Positions 1-9,954 of a DNA stretch of 33,498 nt are shown one piece after another (position 1 is the stretch's first letter; every line of letters begins with the position of its first letter). The stretch is from contig JAFMCP010000013.1 of the NCBI GenBank assembly GCA_017857705.1, positions 1 through 33,498 on the forward strand, read 5' to 3'. A model generated the notes under the pieces. It was not told the DNA's origin and searched no databases. It saw nothing but the letters and a program-made list of their open reading frames with translations. A program made the position numbers and the translations under genes. This stretch comes from Candidatus Nanopelagicales bacterium. Lineage in GTDB: Bacteria; Actinomycetota; Actinomycetes; S36-B12.

Positions 1-2
1 AT

Positions 3-119
3 GACCATTCGAAAGATGCTGGGAAAAATATAAGAACAATTGCATCGACAGATGAGCCCGCCGTGCTCGAGTCTTTGCTGCGGAATCGATACGGGCTCGC
101 CTTTTCGATTACCCGTTAA
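3..119 (+). CDS. C-terminal fragment of an upstream CDS truncated by the window edge; function unknown
   Basis: Open frame 3 from the window edge to TAA at 117-119, ending ...STDEPAVLESLLRNRYGLAFSITR*; plausible coding peptide but no family recognised. Confidence 0.4.
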   Translation, partial: DHSKDAGKNIRTIASTDEPAVLESLLRNRYGLAFSITR

Positions 120-240
120 CTTAAATGGGTGCGCATTCTGCACATTGAATGGACTTTGTGGATAGCGGTCAAACAATGCACCTCCGTAATGTCACAACCT
201 GACAGTTCTGAAAGTTCAGGTAGGCAACAGGAGGACGAAA

Positions 241-1721
241 TGGTTCGTACCGTGGGCATTATTGGAGCAGGCTTTGCTGGACTCGTAACAGCCAAGGTTT
301 TGCAGGATTTTGGATTCGAACCCCATGTATTCGAAAGTGATTCCGAAGTAGGTGGCGTTTGGGCCGCTAGCAGGCGATACCCGGGACTGACCACTCAAAA
401 CGTGCGCAGTACTTATGCCTTGAGTGACTTCCCCTACCCCAAGAGTTACCCAGAATGGCCTTCTGGACAACAGGTCCAGGAATACATGGCATCTTACGCA
501 GATCACTTTAAGCTCAACCCACTTATAAGCATGAATACCAAAGTTGAATCCGCCACCTTTGATGAGAGTGCAAATCAATGGGCAATAACAACTTCCGGTT
601 CTGAGTCTGGAACAAAGCATTATGACTATTTGGTTGTGTGCAATGGAATCTTTTCTGACCCCTCAATCCCTGACTGGCCCGGTGCACACGATTTCACGGC
701 AGCGGGTGGACAGATCTTCCACACATCTGACTTCCACGATCTGAACATGGCGAAAGACAAGAACGTGGTTGTTGTTGGATTTGGCAAATCATCCTGTGAT
801 GTAGCGGCTGCAACTGTTGGCACTAGCGCAAGTACGACAATTGTGGCTCGAAAAATAATCTGGAAAATTCCCAAGAAGTTTAAGAATGTTCTGAACTACA
901 AAATGCTCATGCTCACTCGAATGGGTGAAGCACTCTTCCCATACATTGATCGGCATGGTGTCGAAAAGTTCATGCACGGAAGCGGAAAAGCTGTCAGCAA
1001 GAGCATGCTTGGAAGTGTCCAAGGAGTTGTAACATCCCAATTCAAGTTGAACGAAATTGACCTAAATCCAAATACCGGTTTGGATACCATAGTTCGAAGT
1101 ACGGTGAGTTTGGCTTCGGATAATTTCTTTGATTACGTAAAGAGTGGACAACTCACTGTTGAACGCGATACTGAAATTGTTCAATGTGAAGCCGGACAGG
1201 TCCATCTGGCCAATGGCAAAACACTGCCGGCCGATCTCTTGATTTGTGGCACGGGTTTTCACCAACGAGTACCGTTCTTTGATGAGAGCATGATGAAAAA
1301 AGTCACGGACGAGAAGGGGAATTTTCAGTTATATCGCCAAATTCTGCCTCTGAATACTCCGGCTCTTGCCTTTAACGGATACAACTCGTCGTTCTTCAGT
1401 CAATTGAACGCTGAAGCAGGTGCATGGTGGATTGCTTCCAACTTGAGTGGAATGCTCACACTTCCCGGTGAAGAAGAGCAGCGCGCACATACTGAGCGAA
1501 GGTTGGCGTGGATGGAAGAGCGCACTGAAGGTAAGCATTCCAACGGGACCAACATAATTCCGTTCTCGATCCATAATGTTGATGAGTTATTGGATGACTT
1601 GAATCTGTCTATTGGCAGCTTGAAAAGATTCCGGGAATGGCTATTGCCGATCAACCCAAAAGACTATGCGCCGCTGGAAGGTAAATTGATCAAGCGCAGA
1701 GACTCAATGGTTGCGAAATGA
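241..1721 (+). CDS. Flavin-containing / Baeyer-Villiger-type monooxygenase (class B flavoprotein)
   Basis: Start moved from the ORF-track start to ATG 241 because of the RBS caggagg and the N-terminus MVRTVGIIGAGFAGLVTAKVL (FAD GxGxxG); second dinucleotide motif VVVVGFGKSSCD; FMO-like linker GGQIFHTSDFHD. Confidence 0.85.
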
Positions 1722-2509
1722 GTAAGGAACTCGATGGTAAGAGTGTCCTACTTACGGGGGGCGCCACACTCTTTGGTGCAGCCGTTGCCAGATCCTTGAA
1801 TGAAGCAGGAGCCAACGTTGCAATTGTTGATATCGATGCTGAAGCGGGTATCCGAGTGGCCCAGGAAATTGGTGGTTCCACTCGGTTCTACCTCATTGAC
1901 ATTACGAGTGACTACGCATTGGAAAAGCTCGTCGGCGAAGTGAGTGATGCCTTTGGTGGGATAAATGCTGTAGTGAATCTTGCATGTTCGTATGCAGATT
2001 CTGGTGCTGAGAGCACCCGCGAAGAGTGGACGACCGCATTGAATGTCAATGTGGTGAGTATGGCCAGGCTGGGGTTCTATGCGCGACCTCATCTTGCGGC
2101 AGCGGGTGGTGGCGCTGTGGTCAACCTCACCAGCATTTCTGCCAATGTGGCTCAAACCGGCAGGTGGACCTACCCGGTGAGTAAGGCGGCGATCGTTCAA
2201 CTCACGCGCAACATGGCCCTGGATTACGCCGCAGACTCGATTCGCGTGAATTCCGTGTCTCCCGGTTGGACGTGGTCAGCGATCATGAACACCCTGAGTA
2301 ACGGAAATAGGGAAAAGACCGACTCCGTTGCCTCGCCATTTCATTTGACCAAGCGCGTTGCTGATCCGCGCGAGGTTGCTGAAGTAATTGTCTTCTTGTG
2401 TAGTGACCGCGCCTCAATCGTGACCGGAGCGGATTGGGCCGCTGACGGTGGATATTCGGCCATGGGACCGGAACAGGCGGTACCCGCGATCCCACTCCTC
2501 ATGGAGTGA
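1718..2509 (+). CDS. SDR family oxidoreductase
   Basis: ATGA overlap with the upstream FMO; N-terminal TGGATLFG cofactor motif, YPVSK catalytic motif, C-terminal ADGGYS. Confidence 0.88.
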   Translation: MSKELDGKSVLLTGGATLFGAAVARSLNEAGANVAIVDIDAEAGIRVAQEIGGSTRFYLIDITSDYALEKLVGEVSDAFGGINAVVNLACSYADSGAESTREEWTTALNVNVVSMARLGFYARPHLAAAGGGAVVNLTSISANVAQTGRWTYPVSKAAIVQLTRNMALDYAADSIRVNSVSPGWTWSAIMNTLSNGNREKTDSVASPFHLTKRVADPREVAEVIVFLCSDRASIVTGADWAADGGYSAMGPEQAVPAIPLLME

Positions 2510-2542
2510 ATTCCTCACGACTATCCATATTCCGCAGCGAAT

Positions 2543-3574
2543 TTGTCGCATTTGGAACAATGGATTGATTCTTTCCCCCATGATTGCGATGTGACCGTCA
2601 CTGAAATGTTCAGCGAGCACAACCTTTTTCGCACTCGCGACTTGGATCAGGCGCGAGAGGAAGTTGCTCGCGTTTTTTGCCCACACAAGTTAACCACTTC
2701 CGATAAATCCGGATTGGTAAATACCGTTCACAACAGTGTGAAGCGAGAGAAAGTTTCCCTGAACTATTTGGATTACGGTGCTGAGGTTCATATCGAGCCA
2801 GGTGAACTGGGTTCATTTTTTCTGGTCCAAATCCCACTTTCTGGTGGGTCACTCGTCCACTGTGGCAATCAAGTGGTTGAGTCAAATCCGCGCATGGCCA
2901 CAATTCCGAATCCAACAGAAAAACTGGAAATGACATGGCTCGATCAATCACCGCACCTACTGGTACATATTCCACGCCCCGTCCTTGAGAGTCGATTGAG
3001 TGAATTGATTCAACGTGATCTCACGGTCCCACTGCGTTTTGAATTAGGTATGGACCTAGAACGGCCGCAACTTGCGGCTTGGCGCAAATTAGTTGACTTG
3101 CTGGCCAGCGGTGTGAGTTCGAATCAGTATCAATTTCACGAAGGTGTTCACAATCAAATCGAGGACATGGTGATCACTGGGCTGTTAATGTCACACGATC
3201 ACAACTACTCCGCGTGCATCAGTTCGCATGCGGAACCACTAACGCCAAGAAGTGTCCGAGTCGTGATTGAGTACTGCCAAGACGCCAGTCAATCGATGCC
3301 AACAGTTTCGGAATTGGCTCAGGTCGCAGGTGTGAGCGTGAGATCACTTCAGGAAACATTTAGGAACTACGTTGGCCTCACTCCCACGCAGTACCTTCGC
3401 GACTACCGTTTGCGCCAAGTTCAAAAAGAGCTGACAACTCACGGTTCACTGTTCCACTCCGTTTCTGAATGCGCTATGCACTGGGGATTTACGCACCTTG
3501 GACGGTTCTCCCAACAATATGCCGACCGGTTCGGCGAATTGCCGTCCGTGACACTTCGCATGCGAGACTCATAG
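2543..3574 (+). CDS. AraC/XylS family transcriptional regulator
   Basis: C-terminal double HTH: PTVSELAQVAGVSVRSLQETFRNYVGLTPTQYLRDYRLRQVQKEL...HWGFTHLGRFSQQYADRFGELPS. TTG start is uncertain. Confidence 0.85.
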   Translation: MSHLEQWIDSFPHDCDVTVTEMFSEHNLFRTRDLDQAREEVARVFCPHKLTTSDKSGLVNTVHNSVKREKVSLNYLDYGAEVHIEPGELGSFFLVQIPLSGGSLVHCGNQVVESNPRMATIPNPTEKLEMTWLDQSPHLLVHIPRPVLESRLSELIQRDLTVPLRFELGMDLERPQLAAWRKLVDLLASGVSSNQYQFHEGVHNQIEDMVITGLLMSHDHNYSACISSHAEPLTPRSVRVVIEYCQDASQSMPTVSELAQVAGVSVRSLQETFRNYVGLTPTQYLRDYRLRQVQKELTTHGSLFHSVSECAMHWGFTHLGRFSQQYADRFGELPSVTLRMRDS

Positions 3575-3719
3575 TCCAGAGCTCACGATTCATGAATACC
3601 AAGTCTCATTTGATACTTTGGTCGCCGCAGCGCGGCACAAGCGTTGCTCACTCGAGTGGACTCATTAGTGATCGTGCTGTGTCGGTCAAGTGTGCTTGGT
3701 GAATTTGTGAGGAGAAGAC

Positions 3720-4136
3720 GTGAGTGTCAAAGAAGAGATAACAGGCGCAAGTATCACGGTCAGACGTAGATTGGAGTGGGCTGACACAGATGCTGCCGGT
3801 CACAATCACTTCTCGGTAGCTGTGCGGTGGATGGAAGAAGTTGAACATGATCTGCGACGCTCCATTAATTTACCTACGGAGCTCACCGGATCCATCCCAC
3901 GAGTTCACGTTGAAATTGATTATCAAGATCGGGTCTGGTTTAACCAGGAAGTTGACGTCACGGTTGGGGTGATTGCTATGGGTAGGTCTTCTGTGTCATT
4001 TGGCTTTGTTGTGGAGAATCTCGAGGGTGGGGTATGTATTGAGGGCCGCCACACGGCTGTCCATGCGCCGGACGCCCACGGTGGATCGGTCCCTTGGCCG
4101 GCAGCCATTAAGGAAGCTTTTTTAACAAAAATGTGA
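3720..4136 (+). CDS. Acyl-CoA thioesterase, 4-hydroxybenzoyl-CoA thioesterase-like hotdog fold
   Basis: GTG start with gaggag RBS; RRRLEWADTDAAGHNHFSVAVRWMEEVEHDL resembles the 4HBT active-site region. Confidence 0.78.
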   Translation: MSVKEEITGASITVRRRLEWADTDAAGHNHFSVAVRWMEEVEHDLRRSINLPTELTGSIPRVHVEIDYQDRVWFNQEVDVTVGVIAMGRSSVSFGFVVENLEGGVCIEGRHTAVHAPDAHGGSVPWPAAIKEAFLTKM

Positions 4137-4187
4137 AAAATGTGCACAAATGACGCCCAAATAGGTAACACTATGGCAACAGTTCAT

Positions 4188-4210
4188 GTCGTATTATTGA
4201 CGTACGACAG
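4188..4210. promoter_or_regulatory. Candidate operator, site A (upstream of the ABC transporter operon)
   Basis: GTCGTATTATTGACGTACGACAG; core TGACGTACGACA at 4198-4209; outer arms TGTCGTA...TACGACA (4187-4193 / 4203-4209); contains -10-like TATTAT. Confidence 0.5.
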
Positions 4211-4269
4211 AATTACGGCATAGATAGGTACCCGGGCAGTTGCCTGAATCCACGATTGAGGGAGAACAT

Positions 4270-5526
4270 ATGAAGAACCGAAAGGCCGCGGGGATTCTCG
4301 CGGTAGCGGCAAGCCTGAGCCTCGTGCTCGCAGGCTGCGCCTCAACATCAGACACGGCGGATGAAGCAACTACCGAAGCGGTAGTGGAAGAAACTGCGTC
4401 AGAGGAAGTTGCAGCGGAATGCACCGAGCCAATCATTGTTGGTTCTGCAATGGCCCAAACAGGGTTCATGTCTCCGTTTGACGTTCCGGCTTTGGATACA
4501 GCACGTATCGCAATTGACAAGACCAATGCGGCAGGCGGCGTCCTTGGATGTCAACTCGAACTCATTGCTGTTGACAGCGAAACAAACCCTGACAAAGCTG
4601 CACAAATCGCGACTGACCTCATTTCACAGGGTGCACAACTGCTCCTTGTTACTTGTGACTACGACGTAAACGCGAAGGCGTCACAGGTTGCTCAGGATGC
4701 TGGCGTTCTGGTGATTGCACCTTGTGTTGGTGACACGATCATGGGACCTGACGCTGGTCTTACCCTCGGCTTCTCACTAGGTTCAGCCGTTCCCGGTGAA
4801 GCAGCAATTATGGCTGAATGGGCATTTGCGGAGTTCGGTCCTAAAGCTGCACTCTTTAAGGACATGTCCATCAAGTACACCCAAAACCAGTGCAAGGTCT
4901 TCGAAGAGCGCTGGACCCAACTTGGTGGAGAGATCGTTTCAGCACCTGAATTCAGCCAGACACCAGAAGGCTCACTAGCTGCACCAGTGACCGCGCAGGT
5001 CAAGGAAATCAAGGATTCCAACCCTGATGTAGTTGCTTTGTGCTCCTACCCCGGTGGTGGCGCTGAAGCTGCGGCCGCACTTCGTGCGGGTGGAGTTGAA
5101 ACACCAATCGTCTCCGGATTCGGCATGGACGGTGCCTTCTGGCTCGGAGCGGTCCCAGACCTCTCGGACTTCTACTTCGTAACCTATGCATCCGTCTTCG
5201 GTGACGATCCCAATCCCAAGGTGAGTGAACTTTTGGCTTCCTACAAGGATCTCACGGGTAACGATGCAGCGACGAGTGGTTTGGTAACAGGCGCTTCAAC
5301 AATCGAGGCATTCACACTTGCAGCTGAGAAAGCTGGAAACACGAATGGAGTCGACCTTGCGGCAGCACTGGAAACATTCAACAACGTTGATCTGACGGCT
5401 GGGCCAACGAGTTTCTCACCCGAGCTGCACGTCAACGTGACTCGCCCAATGGCAGTCATGCAGATCCAGGATGGAAAGCATTCGTTCATTGAGTACCGCG
5501 CTGCAGAGCAGCCAATTCTCAACTAG
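4270..5526 (+). CDS. livK: ABC transporter substrate-binding lipoprotein, branched-chain amino acid/aromatic acid (HAAT) type
   Basis: Lipoprotein signal MKNRKAAGILAVAASLSLVLAGC with lipobox LAGC; Peripla_BP_6-like IIVGSAMAQTG...ALDTARIAIDKTNAAGGVLGCQLELIAVDSETNPDKAAQIATDLI; followed by livGFHM. Confidence 0.9.
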   Translation: MKNRKAAGILAVAASLSLVLAGCASTSDTADEATTEAVVEETASEEVAAECTEPIIVGSAMAQTGFMSPFDVPALDTARIAIDKTNAAGGVLGCQLELIAVDSETNPDKAAQIATDLISQGAQLLLVTCDYDVNAKASQVAQDAGVLVIAPCVGDTIMGPDAGLTLGFSLGSAVPGEAAIMAEWAFAEFGPKAALFKDMSIKYTQNQCKVFEERWTQLGGEIVSAPEFSQTPEGSLAAPVTAQVKEIKDSNPDVVALCSYPGGGAEAAAALRAGGVETPIVSGFGMDGAFWLGAVPDLSDFYFVTYASVFGDDPNPKVSELLASYKDLTGNDAATSGLVTGASTIEAFTLAAEKAGNTNGVDLAAALETFNNVDLTAGPTSFSPELHVNVTRPMAVMQIQDGKHSFIEYRAAEQPILN

Positions 5527-5535
5527 TTGAACAAA

Positions 5536-5574
5536 GCAGGCTGCGGGGATAGCACCATTTTCCCCGCAGCCTGC
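5536..5574 (+). terminator. Perfect 14-bp hairpin after the SBP gene (attenuator / 3'-end stabiliser candidate)
   Basis: GCAGGCTGCGGGGA (5536-5549), 11-nt loop, TCCCCGCAGCCTGC (5561-5574); no U tract follows, so a classic terminator is not certain. Confidence 0.7.
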
Positions 5575-5642
5575 CTATTCAACATCGGGTCTTTGTCGTG
5601 GGCTGAATACACACATGTCAATACTTCTCCCAGGAGCAATTT

Positions 5643-6389
5643 GTGACACAAAAGCTAGAGGCCGCGTCCATCGTGAAATCTTTTGGCGCCATTCATGTCC
5701 TCGAAAACATCACCGTGACGGTCAATAAAGGTGAGGTCGTTGGGCTCTTGGGACCCAATGGAGCAGGTAAGACCACATTGGTCAACATCATTGCGGGTTA
5801 CGAAACGCAGAACTCGGGCACAGTTTCTATAGATGGACGTAATCTTGATGGGTTGACTCCTGAAGCGCGAACCCATGCCGGCCTTGCCCGCACGTTTCAA
5901 TCAGGTCGACTTTTTCCTGAGTTAACGGTGGCTGAAAATGTTGTCTTGGGAGCAATTGGCTCAGGAATTTCAACAAAAAAAGCAAATCGTCGTGCAGCAG
6001 AGGCGATTGAAATGCTGGGTCTCACGGCCGTTCAATCAGAACCTGCCGCGGGTTTGTCCCACGGGCTTTCTCGGTTAGCTGGTCTAGCACGTGCAGTGAC
6101 CTCCGAGCCGGACTACTTGATCATGGATGAACCAGCCGCGGGGCTTAATGATCATGAAACACCTGCCCTGTTATCAGCTCTAGACAACATTCGGCGTGAA
6201 TCAGGGTGCGGAATGCTTTTGATTGAGCACAATGTTGGGTTGGTGGCAGCGGCCTGCTCACGGGTCTTTGTGTTGGCATCCGGTGAACTACTTTTTGAAG
6301 GTGACCCCCAAGACGCCCTTGTTGATGAAGGTGTCCTGTCCGCCTATCTTGGCGATGCCACGATGGGATTGCACGGAGGACGGTCATGA
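5643..6389 (+). CDS. livG: ABC transporter ATP-binding protein LivG
   Basis: Walker A GPNGAGKTT; LARTFQSGRLFPELTVAENV typical of LivG; Walker B YLIMDEPAAGLN. Confidence 0.92.
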   Translation: MTQKLEAASIVKSFGAIHVLENITVTVNKGEVVGLLGPNGAGKTTLVNIIAGYETQNSGTVSIDGRNLDGLTPEARTHAGLARTFQSGRLFPELTVAENVVLGAIGSGISTKKANRRAAEAIEMLGLTAVQSEPAAGLSHGLSRLAGLARAVTSEPDYLIMDEPAAGLNDHETPALLSALDNIRRESGCGMLLIEHNVGLVAAACSRVFVLASGELLFEGDPQDALVDEGVLSAYLGDATMGLHGGRS

Positions 6390-7111
6390 ATTTGCTTAGC
6401 GTTCGAGATCTCCACGCAGGGTATGGAAAAGTCCAGGTGCTTTACAATGGCCATATTGATGTCGAGCCCGGTGAACTTGTGGGGATTGTCGGCCCCAACG
6501 GCGCCGGAAAGTCAACTTTTCTGGGTGCCCTCGCAGGATCGGTCCGAGCCAGCAACGGCTCAATTGATTTTGATGGCGCTTCGATCAAGGGAAAGAACCC
6601 TGAGGACATCGTTCGACTGGGATTAGCCATGGTGCCCGAAGGGCGTGCAATCTTCACTGACTTGACCGTCAATGAAAATTTACGGCTAGGCCTTACGGGG
6701 AGACGCGAAAAGTCCGGTGCCCAACGTGCAATTGATGAAGTCATGGATCTCTTCCCGGTCCTCACAACACATAAAAATCACCAGGCTGGCCTGTTAAGTG
6801 GTGGCCAGCAACAACAACTTGCCATCGCCCGTGCACTGGTCTCTGAACCAAAACTTTTATTACTTGATGAACCAAGCCTTGGTCTGTCTCCCACTGTGAT
6901 TCAAGATGTCTTTGGAGTGCTTGCTCGAATCCAAGAACAGGGAACGGCAATTGTGGTTGTTGAGCAGCGTGCACATCTCGTTATGAGTATTGCTGTTCGC
7001 ACGCTAGTGATGCGTGAAGGACACATTCGAGCAACCTTGTCACAGGCAGACGCACAAGATGAAGCAAAGCTTGCAGCCGCATACTTCGGAACCGGAGAGG
7101 ATCGCGAATGA
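6386..7111 (+). CDS. livF: ABC transporter ATP-binding protein LivF
   Basis: ATGA overlap with livG; GPNGAGKSTFLGAL; MVPEGRAIFTDLTVNENL; LSGGQQQQLAIARAL. Confidence 0.93.
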   Translation: MNLLSVRDLHAGYGKVQVLYNGHIDVEPGELVGIVGPNGAGKSTFLGALAGSVRASNGSIDFDGASIKGKNPEDIVRLGLAMVPEGRAIFTDLTVNENLRLGLTGRREKSGAQRAIDEVMDLFPVLTTHKNHQAGLLSGGQQQQLAIARALVSEPKLLLLDEPSLGLSPTVIQDVFGVLARIQEQGTAIVVVEQRAHLVMSIAVRTLVMREGHIRATLSQADAQDEAKLAAAYFGTGEDRE

Positions 7112-7980
7112 TTCAGACAATTCTCGATGCATTGAGTTATGGAGGAATCTATGGTCTTGCCGCCCTCGGCATTGGCTTGGTCTTCGGTGTCATGCGACTC
7201 GTCAACTTTGCGCACGGTGAACTGATCGCGATCGGTGCCTACCTACTCATTGTCACCATTGATCTTGGTTTGCCATTGAGTATTTTGATCGCTGTTACGG
7301 GAACGGCAATTTTGGCGTTGTTGATGGAATTCGGTGTCTTTAAGCGGTTGCGGCTCGCAGGACCCGCCGTCCTCTTGATTGCATCTTTCGGTGTCAGCGT
7401 CTTTCTGCAGAGGTTTTATGAAATCATCTTTGGCGCACTCCCTCTTTCTGGGCAAATTGCACCTTGGATGGCCGGCGTTATTGAATTTGGTGACACCACG
7501 ATTACGCGTGGGAGTGTTGTAACCATCATTCTTGCCCTCGTTCTCCTGAGCGCCATGTGGTTCTTCATTGAAAAAACCACATTAGGTCTACAAATACGCG
7601 CGGCATCGAGTGATTTCCAAACTGCCCGACTTCTAGGAGTTCGTTCAAACCGCGTTATCGGAGCAGCTTTTGTCTTTAGTGGTGTGCTGGCCGCCGCAGT
7701 GGCCTTCGTTCTTGTGACGCAGCGTGGCTCCGTTGACCCTCTATTTGGAGTCAATATCACGATTCTTGCACTCGTGGGAACGGTGATTGGTGGACTTGGC
7801 AGCCTGCAAGGAGCGGCTCTGGGTGGATTTGCGGTCGGTGCAACGATTAGCCTTTTGAACTCATTCCTGGGTAATTACCGCGTTTACACATACACATGGC
7901 TATTCATTCTCGTGATTATCGTCTTGTTGGTACGACCCGGCGGATTGATATCAAATAAGGCTGTCAAGGAGCGTGTGTAG
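7108..7980 (+). CDS. livH: Branched-chain amino acid-type ABC permease LivH
   Basis: ATGA overlap with livF; YGGIYGLAALGIGLVFGVMRLVNFAHGELIAIGAYL characteristic of LivH. Confidence 0.93.
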   Translation: MIQTILDALSYGGIYGLAALGIGLVFGVMRLVNFAHGELIAIGAYLLIVTIDLGLPLSILIAVTGTAILALLMEFGVFKRLRLAGPAVLLIASFGVSVFLQRFYEIIFGALPLSGQIAPWMAGVIEFGDTTITRGSVVTIILALVLLSAMWFFIEKTTLGLQIRAASSDFQTARLLGVRSNRVIGAAFVFSGVLAAAVAFVLVTQRGSVDPLFGVNITILALVGTVIGGLGSLQGAALGGFAVGATISLLNSFLGNYRVYTYTWLFILVIIVLLVRPGGLISNKAVKERV

Positions 7981-9032
7981 TGTCCGATGATCTTTTGCGC
8001 TCGAACCAACTACCGGGTGTAACTCGCTTTAAATGGCAACAATTACTCGGCCCCATTGTTGTAGTTGTTGCACTTTCCTATGTGGTTAGCGGTATTTCAG
8101 TTACGTTCACTTTCCTCACGGAGGGGACCTTAGCGCTCCTTGTCATGGTTCTCGGACTACAGGTTTTCATTGGTAACAGTGGTGTTCTTTCTTTCGGTCA
8201 GTCGGCATTTGCCATGGTTGGAGGTTTCGCCACCGGTTTGCTAACCGTTCCGGTAAAAATCAAAGAAAATGTTCTTGATGAACTTTGGGAGCCTTTAAAG
8301 GCAATAAATATGGGTATTTGGCCGAGTTTGGTCATTGCTGTCGTCATCGGCGCATTCTTTGCATTCCTTACCGGGCTATTCCTGATGCGTTTAAGTGGCT
8401 TGGCGGCTGGAATCGCCACATTCGCGCTCCTCATGGTTGCAGATAATGTGTTCTTCAATTGGCGCCTGATTGGCCCTGGCCCTCAGGTCATGCCTCAAGT
8501 TCCTAAATTTAGTTTCGTAGATGAGTCCATCATTCTGGCCGTGATTGTGATGGTGGTTGTTTATCTCATTGGAATTTCCAGAAGAGGGCGCCTTTTGCGT
8601 GCAACGCGCGAAGATCCCTTGGCTGCCCGAGCCTTGGGAGCCAGTGTCTGGCGGTTACGAGTTCTTTTCTTTACAGTCTCTGGCGGAATCGCGGCACTGA
8701 GTGGCGCAATGTATGCGCATCACTCCGGTGCTGTGAGCGCACGTGATTTCTATCTGGGATTCACATTTACGACACTGGCAATGTTGGTAATCGGTGGTGC
8801 CACCAGCATGTGGGGCGCCGTTGTGGGAACGATTGCCGTCACGGTAATCGGTCAAATTTTGTTGGAGTTTGAAAGTGGCGTAACTATTGGTGGACTGGAG
8901 ATAACCCTGCCGAATGGGGTTCGAGGATTAGTTATTGCGGCCGCTCTGGTTGCAATCCTTATTTGGCGGCCGAAGGGTTTAACCGGCGGTAGAGAATTCT
9001 CTTTACGACTACCGTTTCTCAGCCGGCCATAA
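7980..9032 (+). CDS. livM: Branched-chain amino acid-type ABC permease LivM
   Basis: TAGTG overlap with livH; VFIGNSGVLSFGQSAFAMVGGFATGLL and REDPLAARALGASVWRLRVLFFTVSGGIAALSGAMYAHHSGAVS. Confidence 0.93.
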   Translation: MSDDLLRSNQLPGVTRFKWQQLLGPIVVVVALSYVVSGISVTFTFLTEGTLALLVMVLGLQVFIGNSGVLSFGQSAFAMVGGFATGLLTVPVKIKENVLDELWEPLKAINMGIWPSLVIAVVIGAFFAFLTGLFLMRLSGLAAGIATFALLMVADNVFFNWRLIGPGPQVMPQVPKFSFVDESIILAVIVMVVVYLIGISRRGRLLRATREDPLAARALGASVWRLRVLFFTVSGGIAALSGAMYAHHSGAVSARDFYLGFTFTTLAMLVIGGATSMWGAVVGTIAVTVIGQILLEFESGVTIGGLEITLPNGVRGLVIAAALVAILIWRPKGLTGGREFSLRLPFLSRP

Positions 9033-9819
9033 ACCGTCCGCCATTGACATCAAGTACAACACCGGTGATGTAAGAAGAAGCGTCACTTGCAAGGAATAGC
9101 ACTGGTTCCACACACTCGTGTATTTCCGGCATGCGGTGCAGGGGGATCGAATCCAGTACTTCGTTACGATCCTTCTCAGTCATGGCATCAAACATGCCTT
9201 GCAGTCTTCCGGTGAGAAAAAGTCCAGGTGCAATGGCATTAACCCGAATGTTGTCGGGCCCAACCTCACGCGCCAACCGTCGAGTTAACCCAAGAATGCC
9301 AGCTTTTGCAGCGGCATAGGGAATTCCAGTGACCGGGCTTGTACTGCGACCTCCAATCGAACTGAAGGTGACTATTGATCCGCCACCTTGGTTACGCATG
9401 AACGGAACTGCAGCGGCACCGCAGTGATAGGTGCCTTTGATGTTGACATCAATGACTAGATCAAGGTCCTCTGGGGAAATGTCCTCAAGGTCGCGCGGTG
9501 TTCCCAGACTGCCCCCTGCGGCGGCGATGAGTGAGTCGATCTGGCCGAAGTGGTCGGCTACTCGCGCCATGGCTGACTGCACTTGGTGTGAATCCCGAAC
9601 ATCCACGCACTCACCAAAGGCAGCAAATCCTGCTTTTTCGAGAGATCGGGTTGCAACCTGGACAGCCTCGGGATTCGCATCGAAAAGTGCAACAGTTCCG
9701 CCCTCAATGCAGATAGCTTCGGCGATGGCCAAGCCAAGCCCACCTGCCCCACCCGTGATGACGGCGACCTTTGCGGCAAATCGCTGGGCGGTGCGGCCGG
9801 GGTTGGGGTTCACTGACAT
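9019..9819 (-). CDS. SDR family oxidoreductase
   Basis: MSVNPNPGRTAQRFAAKVAVITGGAGGLGLAIAEAI, YAAAKAG catalytic motif, NAIAPGLF; aagga RBS upstream of ATG 9819; 3' end overlaps convergent livM by 14 bp. Confidence 0.9.
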   Translation of the reverse strand: MSVNPNPGRTAQRFAAKVAVITGGAGGLGLAIAEAICIEGGTVALFDANPEAVQVATRSLEKAGFAAFGECVDVRDSHQVQSAMARVADHFGQIDSLIAAAGGSLGTPRDLEDISPEDLDLVIDVNIKGTYHCGAAAVPFMRNQGGGSIVTFSSIGGRSTSPVTGIPYAAAKAGILGLTRRLAREVGPDNIRVNAIAPGLFLTGRLQGMFDAMTEKDRNEVLDSIPLHRMPEIHECVEPVLFLASDASSYITGVVLDVNGGRFMAG

Positions 9820-9882
9820 GTGTGCATCCTTGCCTAGATTGAGGTGGATTTTGGGAAAAAGGTTGCTCAAAGATGGGTATAC

Positions 9883-9903
9883 CGTACTATTGGCGATAGT
9901 CAA
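9883..9903. promoter_or_regulatory. Candidate operator, site B (divergent SDR / ACMR-like promoter region)
   Basis: CGTACTATTGGCGATAGTCAA; core TGGCGATAGTCA at 9891-9902; overlaps -10-like TACTAT preceded by TTGCTC at 16 bp. Confidence 0.45.
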
Positions 9904-9954
9904 AAAGACGCAAGAGGTATGAGTGTCGAGAAATATAAAAGGAGTGCATGTCAA

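Noticed and set aside
41-53. TGCATCGACAGAT near the left edge as a sixth operator copy
   Set aside because: Lies inside the apparent upstream coding fragment and needs a 2-nt deletion to align; most likely chance.
1748-2200. 150-aa minus-strand ORF
   Set aside because: Antisense to the SDR gene, no recognisable domain.
9431-9922. 163-aa plus-strand ORF
   Set aside because: Antisense to the SDR gene 9019-9819; Met/Ser/Arg-rich shadow ORF with no family signal.
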